NCBI GenBank assembly: GCA_029975915.1
Contig: JARKOC010000536.1
Location: forward strand, 1 to 26,863
Direction of reading: 5' to 3'
From: Bryobacteraceae bacterium
GTDB lineage: Bacteria > Acidobacteriota > Terriglobia > Bryobacterales > Bryobacteraceae
Length of the DNA: 26,863 nucleotides
In this document: piece after piece, positions 1-6,179 of the stretch
How the letters are laid out: the number at the start of each line of letters is the position of its first letter
Numbering within the stretch: position 1 is the stretch's first letter
Translations under genes and position numbers: made by a program
Notes under the pieces: generated by a model
Databases searched by the model: none
Seen by the model: the letters and a program-made list of their open reading frames with translations, nothing else
Told to the model about the DNA's origin: nothing

Positions 1-105
1 CTCGCTCACCAGAACATCGCCCAACCCTGGGACCGTCCCTTGCACAACTGGGAACTCATTCTCAACCAGCTCGCCATCCGTTTTGAGAACCGGTTCCCGC
101 TGTGA
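1..105 (+). pseudogene. C-terminal end of an IS256/Mutator-type transposase (cut by window start)
   Basis: Reading frame 1 is open from the first base and ends at TGA 103-105, giving 34 residues. The pattern W-x2-P-x2-NW-x3-L-x-QL-x-I-x-FE-x-R matches the usual C-terminus of Mutator/IS256-family transposases. The sequence just after the stop (TTTACACCAAAGTCTTGACA, 117-136) resembles the terminal repeat often found at the end of IS256 elements, which would put the IS edge near 140. The rest of the gene lies outside the window, so whether it is intact cannot be judged. The family call rests on a short fragment. Confidence 0.5.
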
Positions 106-286
106 GCCAAAAGTCATTTACACCAAAGTCTTGACAGACTCATTCACAGACAAGTTGGGCTAAGAAATACGATCTGAGAGACGTCATTGTTACCTCTCTG
201 GATCAATAGAGATATTGCCATAATAGCAACGTTTGATTGCTGGACGAAATTGGGAAAGCTACTTCATACTCACAAGGAACTGTCCA

Positions 287-1453
287 ATGGCAGAAGAGCA
301 GAAAACAAATGGGGGGATTGCACATCTAGTTTTCTGGCTAGGTGCTGCTGCATCATGCATCGGGATTTTCGTATTTTTGACAGGAATAGAGAATATCCAG
401 CAATTGCTTGGATTCACATCTAATACACACCCAGATCACGTTGAAATAGGTGATGGCATACAAGCTAACACCCCAAAAGGTGTACAAACTGCTAATACAC
501 CTACGCCTGATGTGCCTTCGCTTGTAGGAGTCCCGAGGTTCCTTGGTCTAGCTGACGAGATATTCAGCGGAATATTCGTAGATGAAGATAGCACCATTGT
601 AGTCTCCACGACTGACAGAGATCATGGAGTCTTTCGTTCGGACAATGGAGGAGAGACATGGCGAGCAGTCAACAATGGTCTGGGGAATTTTGATGTGGTT
701 CGTTTTCATGTAGCACCTGGAAACATCAATTCTATGATAGCAATCACATATTCTGGCATATGGGTAACCCATAATGGCGGCAGTTCATGGTTTCTGCTTG
801 GCAATGACCAGGATGTCAGTGTAGGCACATTCATTTCAGCAGATGGTCAGAAGATTATGGGCATGCATCAGTACTATGAGACATACGTTTCAGACGATGG
901 TGGACAGAGTTGGCGGATAGTGAATGAGGATTTTGCAAGTTGTACAGGCAACATGCGTGCATCTCAAGCCGACTATAGCTATATATACTGTACCTCGGGG
1001 AATCACTGGAACGTCTATTCTGCGATGTTTGCAACTCACGATGGAGGGATGACTTGGTTTGAGCCTGCAGGGATCGGCGACAGATATGATGCGATAAGCG
1101 TTTCACCATCCCCCCATGATCCTCGAATAGTTTTTGTCGGGACTCCCTATAATGGGGCATACAAAACACTTGACGGTGGTTATTCTTGGATTCCGATTAA
1201 CTCGATGCTACCAGACCAAGGCCTGGATCTTAGTGCGATTTCGATAGCCGAGTCTCCTATAGTGAGAAATCTATTACTCCTCGGTACAGAAGGCTATGGG
1301 TTATTTATTAGCACAAATCAGGGAGATACATGGAGTTTACTTGCTGACGTGGAAGGGGAGATCAGTTGGATAGCCTTTCACCCCGTCATGAGCGATAGAG
1401 CCTACATCGCCGTGGATGAATCTGGAGTATTCGAAGTGCAGTTGCCAAACTAA
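287..1453 (+). CDS. Membrane-anchored Asp-box (BNR/sialidase-like beta-propeller) repeat protein
   Basis: 388 residues from ATG 287. I prefer this start over an in-frame ATG at 233 because AAGGA (274-278) lies 8 bases upstream. The N-terminus has a short hydrophilic stretch and then one hydrophobic segment (about residues 10-35), consistent with an uncleaved signal anchor. The rest carries six Asp-box motifs of the type S/T-x-D/N-x-G-x-S/T-W (for example SDNGGETW, SDDGGQSW, THDGGMTW, STNQGDTW). These turns are typical of sialidase- or Ycf48/sortilin-like beta-propellers, so the bulk is predicted to be an extracytoplasmic propeller. I see no catalytic Arg triad or Tyr/Glu pair that would support sialidase activity. 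It may bind glycans or proteins, but the substrate is unknown. No operon partner is visible. Confidence 0.8.
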   Translation: MAEEQKTNGGIAHLVFWLGAAASCIGIFVFLTGIENIQQLLGFTSNTHPDHVEIGDGIQANTPKGVQTANTPTPDVPSLVGVPRFLGLADEIFSGIFVDEDSTIVVSTTDRDHGVFRSDNGGETWRAVNNGLGNFDVVRFHVAPGNINSMIAITYSGIWVTHNGGSSWFLLGNDQDVSVGTFISADGQKIMGMHQYYETYVSDDGGQSWRIVNEDFASCTGNMRASQADYSYIYCTSGNHWNVYSAMFATHDGGMTWFEPAGIGDRYDAISVSPSPHDPRIVFVGTPYNGAYKTLDGGYSWIPINSMLPDQGLDLSAISIAESPIVRNLLLLGTEGYGLFISTNQGDTWSLLADVEGEISWIAFHPVMSDRAYIAVDESGVFEVQLPN

Positions 1454-1692
1454 CTTCTTTTGACCCTTTGCGACGGCCTTGCGGCACTTCTCTTGCGTTC
1501 CCACGAACGCGTATCCAGTGAGTGAAGAATGCCCATCGAACCCTCACTTACAACCGGAGAATCTGCCATACCCGTTGCTCAGAAATCCCGAACACCGGCC
1601 CCAGACGCGGCACGCTCTCGCCGTTGTGATGACCGCGTTGCGCTCGTGTTGGGCTGGCGTCTTGTGATCGAGGGGGGGCAGGGGGGGACAAA

Positions 1693-1708
1693 CTCGCGTC
1701 GACGCGAG
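1693..1708. repeat. 16-bp perfect palindrome
   Basis: CTCGCGTCGACGCGAG is self-complementary over its full length and directly precedes the larger inverted repeat at 1711-1751. The function is unknown. No U-tract follows, so it is unlikely to be a terminator on its own. Confidence 0.6.
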
Positions 1709-1710
1709 AC

Positions 1711-1751
1711 ACAGCATTACCCACCGTTTGTTCAAGGGTGGGTAATGCTGT
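1711..1751. repeat. Perfect 15-bp inverted repeat with 11-base loop
   Basis: ACAGCATTACCCACC (1711-1725) is the exact reverse complement of 1737-1751, separated by an 11-base loop. A transcript would fold into a strong hairpin, but the sequence after it (ATCCCCAAG) is not a U-tract. It could be a small palindromic repeat, a remnant IS end or a protein-binding site. Confidence 0.6.
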
Positions 1752-1924
1752 ATCCCCAAGAAGCAGCGCCGCCGTTATTGCGGCTGATGTCTGCCTGGAC
1801 TCGAACTAGAGCATAACGAGGGACACGAACTGTGTGCTAAGTACGGCGACCTGCACTGACCAATCGTATATGAGATCACCAAAAAAGGAACGTTGTCCCG
1901 AAGGGCGAGCACAGTGTTTTGTTC

Positions 1925-1933
1925 TGGTACAAT
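1925..1933 (+). promoter_or_regulatory. Possible extended -10 promoter for the 107-aa gene
   Basis: TGGTACAAT fits an extended -10 element (TGn followed by TACAAT), about 30 bases before the ATG at 1964. No good -35 hexamer is seen at 16-18 bases upstream, which is tolerated for extended -10 promoters. This is a motif call only. Confidence 0.35.
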
Positions 1934-1963
1934 GGTATTGACTCTGTCAACTAGGAGATATCG

Positions 1964-2287
1964 ATGAGCGGCTATCAGAAAATGCGGTTCACGATGGATG
2001 CCTTACCCAATCAAAGCTTCGTTGGCTACACTAATGGCGAAACTTGGAATGGTTGGGCCTGTCCACTGTTCGAAAAGGCAGAAGCCGAACGCGTTTTGGA
2101 GGCATGCAGAGAGAACGGCTACAACTGGGTGTATGTCGCCGAAACAGATGCTTACAGAGTCTCACATGAAGATGATCCAGAAGGGGTTCCTGAGCAATTC
2201 GAAGGCTTTGAGATCGCTATGGAGGGCTTAAGCGTCAAGGTGTACCCAATTGGGGCATATTGTTGGATATGGGAACCGGCTTCGTAG
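1964..2287 (+). CDS. Hypothetical protein, 107 aa
   Basis: ATG 1964 is preceded by a clear Shine-Dalgarno (AGGAG, 1952-1956). The protein is soluble, acidic and aromatic-rich (several Trp and Tyr), with no signal peptide or membrane segment. I recognise no family. The opening (FTMDALPNQSFVGYTNGETWNGW) followed by an internal acidic half suggests a small stand-alone globular protein. The gene is monocistronic, and the IS4-type element inserted about 100 bases after its stop without breaking it. A frame in the same place on the minus strand is a shadow. Confidence 0.55.
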   Translation: MSGYQKMRFTMDALPNQSFVGYTNGETWNGWACPLFEKAEAERVLEACRENGYNWVYVAETDAYRVSHEDDPEGVPEQFEGFEIAMEGLSVKVYPIGAYCWIWEPAS

Positions 2288-2380
2288 TAGACGGGCGTTC
2301 TCACATACATCGCGAGTAACTGTGATAGACCCGCACCAAGAGTATGTGCCACAGCTCTCAAGTAGCGTTGTCGCCATTCT

Positions 2381-2387
2381 GAAGGGT
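2381..2387 (+). repeat. Target-site duplication, left copy
   Basis: GAAGGGT directly abuts the left inverted repeat of the IS and is repeated exactly at 3852-3858 beyond the right inverted repeat. This indicates transposition with a 7-bp staggered cut. Confidence 0.85.
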
Positions 2388-3851
2388 CTGAGACCCGGAC
2401 GTAAACTAATGTTCGAAAAGGGACGAGTTGGAACGGGCGAGAATCCGTTTGACGAAGGGCGGCAAGTCGCCGAACTCGTCGAGATGGTCCTGCAAAATGG
2501 CGTCGGTGGCGAGACGGTCGAGCAAGCGGCGCAAGCCACGGGTGAGGATGAGCTTGCCCGGCGGGCGATTGGCGCGTTCTTCCCAGCCGCCCAGGCGGGC
2601 CAGGAGGCGGACCTCGGCCGTGTCGAGGGTCAGGCCGAGGTGAAAGAGAAAGCCGGCCGCGACCCAGGCATAGGCCACCAGCCGCCGGATGGCTTCCAGA
2701 TGCAGCATCTGGACTTCCTCGGCCCCGAAGCAGGTTTTGACGAACTTGAAGGTGTCTTCCACCGACCAGCGGCGACAGTAGGAGCGAAAGATGCGCAGGG
2801 CCTCCGCCGCGGTCGTCACCGGCCAATCGGTGAGCAGCACCCACGGCGCATCGACCGCCCCTGCAATCTGGACCTGGACGAGCCAGACCGGCTGGGTCCG
2901 GGCTTTCTCGTCGGGGGCATACACCCGGATCGGCACGGCCGCCAGGTGGACCGTGACCGCTTGCCGTTTGGCCCGGCGCTGTCCGGTCAGGCGCACCTCG
3001 AGGTGGGTCTCGACCGTCGCCAGGGGCGTGAGGTGCTTGAAGGTCGCATCCAGATAGCGTTCTTCCCACACCCCACCCGCAGTTTGCCACTCTACCACCC
3101 GCTCAAAGTGATACAGGCGGCACACCAGGTGACTGGCATGTCCCCACACCGTCCACCACACGTCGTCGTTGTCGAACCCGGCGTCCATCACCCAGGTCCT
3201 GACCCCCGCGCAACCGCTCAGACTGGCTTCCGTCGTGTCCAGCGCCCGCTGAATCTCGCGGCTCTCGCTCTCAAACCCTGCTTCGTGACTGCTGAACAGG
3301 TGGTGATACAGCAGCCCGCGCGCCTCCCCGCCCAACCCCAGCACGTTGAAGCTCCGATAGCCATTCACCAGCCCGCCTTCCAGGGCCTTGACCCGCATCA
3401 GGGCTTCCTGGCGCTCGGCCCCTGCCCGCCGCAGTTCCATCCCATCCAGGATCAGCATGACTTCCGGCTCGTCGGCCAACATCGCCGCCGCGTGGGCCCG
3501 CAACACCCCCAGCACGCTCGCCGCGTCCAGCTCACTCCGCTGCGTCGTCTCCCCGCTTGCCATCCGCCTCACCCGTTTCTCCCCGTACTTCACCGCCGCC
3601 AATCCAGGGGGAAAAACGCGCGATCACCGAGGCCCGCAGACTTTCTCCCCCGATGATCCCTTCGATCACCCCCCGAAAGGTGCGCCGTGTTCGCGCATCC
3701 CCCATCAGCACGTCAAACCCGCTCAGATACGTCTCCCCCTGTGACCACTCCTCCACAGTGATGTTCATGCTCCTCCCTCCTGCCGGCTCTCCTCCTCTGG
3801 CTCGCGCCGCATTCTATCACACCTTGTCAACCATTTATGTCCGGGTCTCAG
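2388..3851 (-). mobile_element. IS4-family-type insertion sequence, 1464 bp, with intact ends
   Basis: The left end 2388-2405 (CTGAGACCCGGACGTAAA) and the reverse complement of the right end 3834-3851 (CTGAGACCCGGACATAAA) match at 17 of 18 positions. A 7-bp direct repeat GAAGGGT flanks the element on both sides. It carries one DDE transposase on the minus strand, filling nearly the whole length; the stop codon abuts the left inverted repeat. Removing the element restores continuous intergenic DNA between the 107-aa gene and the restriction genes, so no recognisable gene was broken. The IS4-family call rests on the Y-x2-R-x3-E-x6-K motif. Subgroup and IS name cannot be given without a database. 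Confidence 0.9.
2406..3768 (-). pseudogene. IS4-family DDE transposase, split by a +1 frameshift
   Basis: The gene starts at ATG 3768 after a strong Shine-Dalgarno (AGGAGGGAGGAGC) and would encode about 454 residues, ending with TAG at 2406. The first roughly 57 residues (LSGFDVLMGDARTRRTF region) lie in one frame, and the remaining 397 or so lie in the +1 frame, where a TTG at 3602 would be the nominal start. The shift falls in the run TTTTTCCCCC (minus strand; 3607-3616). The catalytic core lies in the second frame: first Asp in LILDGMELRR, second Asp in VMDAGFDNDD, and the IS4 signature YCRRWSVEDTFKFVK (Y-x2-R-x3-E-x6-K). Either a one-base insertion inactivated it, or frameshifting at CCC-TGG is programmed, or the run holds a sequencing indel. 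IS4 elements do not normally use frameshifting, so inactivation or error is more likely. Confidence 0.85.
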
Positions 3852-3858
3852 GAAGGGT
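3852..3858 (+). repeat. Target-site duplication, right copy
   Basis: GAAGGGT, an exact copy of 2381-2387, immediately after the right inverted repeat of the IS. Confidence 0.85.
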
Positions 3859-3967
3859 AGCTTGAACGAAGAAATCGGTGACTGACCGACTTTTTGAAAA
3901 CCACAGCGGGTTCACCCGTACAGTTCACCAACTCAAGGCAGGACCTGCTGTAATCTGGGTGAGCGGA

Positions 3968-4900
3968 CTAGTGTTTATGACGCCTGTCATGACAGATATT
4001 GCAGAGGGTAATAAGATTGTCTACCGTATTGTCTCCACCGTCTACATGTTCTACACGATGGTGTAACTCAAGAAATCGCGGGTCTGCCGTGTTCCATTCC
4101 CGCTGATTCCATCCACAATCCACACAGGTATTCTGGTCTCTCATCAAAACAGCCCTACGAACATCATCTGATATATTACGGTCATGAACATCAGACTGAT
4201 GGTCCGACATTAGAACATACTCTCCAACATTCAAGTCGGGTCGACCCAATTGTTTTGTGAAAATAGGCCATCCAAGTTCAGTGCGTAATTCGCGAACACG
4301 TCGCGCCCATTCCGTACGATTGTTAGCGACATAGCGTAGTTCATCTCCGGTGACAGGTTGCCTGATATTTTCGAGCAGGTATTGAAGGATTTTATCTCGA
4401 ACGCTCTTGTCGGCCCTTCGGATTGTGTTCGCCACGTTCCAGCGATAAGAAGCCTGTATGTCTTGTACTAAACTTATCAGTATATAATCGTCTGTTTTCA
4501 TCTTTCGAAGATTGCTTTCTTGGCCTGTCTCTTCAAGAGATCCATCTCGAAGCATTTCTTTTACTGTAGTTCCGCTCAGTATTTTCCATCCAAACTGGAC
4601 ACGAAGTTCACGCAACCGGCGTGCCCATTCACTAATCCCTGCTACAACCATTATTTCGTTGGAAGATATCACGGTGAGAGGGTACGCTTTGAAATACATG
4701 AGAATTCGGTCACGTGCCGCTTCAGGGGTATCACTCGGTATTAACGACGGACCTAAAGCCATCATGTCGTGAAATGCCGGTACCAATGCCAAAACTTTGG
4801 TACGCAGATCCGCCCCCTCACTGAGTTTTTCCCTGAAGTTTGTCAGCAGATCCTGAAGCTCTTCAAGGATACTAGCAGTGTCCTTTGTTTGCCGTGACAA
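3968..4900 (-). CDS. HNH endonuclease with duplicated DNA-recognition-like domain (probable restriction enzyme)
   Basis: 310 residues. The start is TTG 4900, chosen because GGAG lies 8 bases upstream and an in-frame stop lies a few codons earlier. The C-terminus is a full zinc-type HNH nuclease: C259-x2-C262, H280-H281, N295 and C300-x2-C303-H304, ending at residue 310. Two related segments (about 63-107 and 168-212) share the patterns RDxIL-x-Y and EWARRxRELRxxxGW. They look like a tandem duplication of a small helical or winged-helix domain, plausibly for target recognition. The gene follows a cytosine-5 methyltransferase on the same strand, with 58 bases between them. This is the usual pairing of a type II restriction-modification system, so cleavage of the unmethylated target is inferred. 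The recognition sequence is unknown. Confidence 0.85.
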   Translation of the reverse strand: MSRQTKDTASILEELQDLLTNFREKLSEGADLRTKVLALVPAFHDMMALGPSLIPSDTPEAARDRILMYFKAYPLTVISSNEIMVVAGISEWARRLRELRVQFGWKILSGTTVKEMLRDGSLEETGQESNLRKMKTDDYILISLVQDIQASYRWNVANTIRRADKSVRDKILQYLLENIRQPVTGDELRYVANNRTEWARRVRELRTELGWPIFTKQLGRPDLNVGEYVLMSDHQSDVHDRNISDDVRRAVLMRDQNTCVDCGWNQREWNTADPRFLELHHRVEHVDGGDNTVDNLITLCNICHDRRHKH

Positions 4901-4958
4901 AAAAGACGCTCCAATTCTGTTCTATACCGGCAATTCAGATTCTGGGATACGCACTTAC

Positions 4959-6074
4959 CTATAGGGAACAACTAGAGAGTAAAGACAATTCATCACCGAT
5001 TCCAATCGAATTCAATTCACTTGACAGCAGAAGTTCACGCACTGTCTGGGCAATTGCCCTACTAAGAGCAATGGGTACAGCATTTCCGATCTGTTTCGCA
5101 ATTTCAATCCTCGATCCACGGAACTTAAAATCATCCGGAAATCCCTGTAACCTAGCGGCTTCTCTATGAGTTATCGGTCTGTCTTCATGCGGATGTAAAT
5201 AACGACCCTTTTCCGGTTTGAAGAACTCGGTTCTGATCGTCACCGCCGGACGATCCCACCATAATCGTCCAAATAGGTCGGTTCCACCTTTTGTCTTGCG
5301 TTGCCAACATTCAGGCATCAACTCCAACGGCAAGTCAAACCGATTGCCGCCAGCGGGTATATGTTGATACCTCAATATAGATAGTGGTGTAGGGTTTCTG
5401 CCCCAGTGCAAATCCTTTCCTGTGGGATTAGGAGCCAGATCGCCAATAGCTTGTCGGACGGTTCTCCAAGGCAGCAAGTCATGCTTCCTATGCTCTGGTA
5501 AAAAAGGGTCTTCGTGTGTCTGGTTCGGGAAGCGCACCGAACCAATTCTACTTCCGATGATAATGGCGCGCTTGCGAGTTTGAGGAGCACCATAATCTGC
5601 TGAATTAAGAACACGTCCCTCTACCTCATAACCGAGCTGCTTAGCCGTTGTTAGAATACCTGCGCCCTGATCGGATTTCAGCAGCGGGGGGACGTTCTCA
5701 AGCACGAAAATCCTTGGTGTAACGTGTTCAACAACTCGCATAAAGTGGCGCCACAGGAAATTCCGTGGATCATCCGGATTATTGGTCCCCAGGTTACTGA
5801 ATCCCTGGCACGGTGGTCCCCCGATAACTAGATCAGCTTGTGGAAATTCGGAGATGGTCTCAATATCGGCAACTGCGCAGTGATTACCAAAATTGGCATT
5901 GTATGTGTCAGCTGCCGATCGGTCTTTTTCAACTGCAAAAATCGGGGTGAAACCGCTTTCGACAAATCCGAGGGTAAACCCGCCCGCTCCGGCGAACAGA
6001 TCTATGAGCGTGAAGTCAGGGTGCTTGTGAGAGGTCTTGAGAGAATTGCCTGCTTTACGAGTCATAGAGTCCAT
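4959..6074 (-). CDS. DNA (cytosine-5-)-methyltransferase
   Basis: 371 residues with the conserved m5C motifs in order: motif I DLFAGAGGFTLGF (about 25-37, AdoMet binding), motif IV GGPPCQGFS with catalytic C89, motif VI ENV (126-128), motif VIII QTRKR (165-169), the target-recognition region (about 180-290), motif IX near RPAVTIRTEF and motif X QIGNAVP near the C-terminus. Length and order are normal for a type II R-M methylase, and nothing essential is missing. Start is ATG 6074 or the second ATG three codons later; AAGGA lies upstream and is better spaced for the second. A possible own promoter lies in the 105-base gap after the helicase gene. It should protect host DNA from the HNH nuclease encoded next. 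No controller protein gene is seen. Confidence 0.93.
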   Translation of the reverse strand: MDSMTRKAGNSLKTSHKHPDFTLIDLFAGAGGFTLGFVESGFTPIFAVEKDRSAADTYNANFGNHCAVADIETISEFPQADLVIGGPPCQGFSNLGTNNPDDPRNFLWRHFMRVVEHVTPRIFVLENVPPLLKSDQGAGILTTAKQLGYEVEGRVLNSADYGAPQTRKRAIIIGSRIGSVRFPNQTHEDPFLPEHRKHDLLPWRTVRQAIGDLAPNPTGKDLHWGRNPTPLSILRYQHIPAGGNRFDLPLELMPECWQRKTKGGTDLFGRLWWDRPAVTIRTEFFKPEKGRYLHPHEDRPITHREAARLQGFPDDFKFRGSRIEIAKQIGNAVPIALSRAIAQTVRELLLSSELNSIGIGDELSLLSSCSL

Positions 6075-6111
6075 CGTCCTTCACTGCCGTTGCCATAAGT
6101 TTTGAGAATGC

Positions 6112-6120
6112 ATTATAGCA
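6112..6120 (-). promoter_or_regulatory. Possible extended -10 promoter for the methyltransferase
   Basis: On the minus strand the sequence reads TGCTATAAT, a consensus extended -10 element, about 40 bases upstream of the methyltransferase start. The -35 position (TGCATG) is poor. A separate methylase promoter would let protection be set independently of the upstream helicase genes. Motif evidence only. Confidence 0.45.
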
Positions 6121-6179
6121 CAAAGGTTCCAAATCATGCATGCCTTTGTGGTCAAAGGAGCAGACTCCCATCAAGCAAT

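Larger units (their letters stand above)
1454..1963. other. Gene-free stretch with palindromes and G-runs
   Basis: About 510 bases between the Asp-box gene and the next small gene. Short open frames here overlap on both strands and resemble nothing I recognise. The visible structure is two runs of seven G (1672-1678 and 1681-1687), a 16-bp palindrome (1693-1708) and a long inverted repeat (1711-1751). The last 70 bases hold a possible promoter for the downstream gene. It may be remnant mobile DNA, but no element can be named. Confidence 0.6.

Noticed and set aside
131..160. TTGACA as a promoter for the Asp-box gene
   Set aside because: No -10 hexamer at 16-19 bases; more likely part of the IS256-type end.
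1770..1830. tRNA-like T-arm on the minus strand (GTTCGAGTCCAGGCAG)
   Set aside because: The flanking bases do not form a T-stem, and no acceptor, D or anticodon arms can be drawn.
2250..3656. Plus-strand open frame of 468 codons across the IS
   Set aside because: It is the shadow of the GC-rich transposase on the minus strand; the minus-strand product has IS4 catalytic motifs and the IS ends fit it.
3878..4066. Plus-strand ORF of 62 codons beside the IS
   Set aside because: Overlaps the C-terminal HNH codons on the other strand, and no ribosome site or family is visible.
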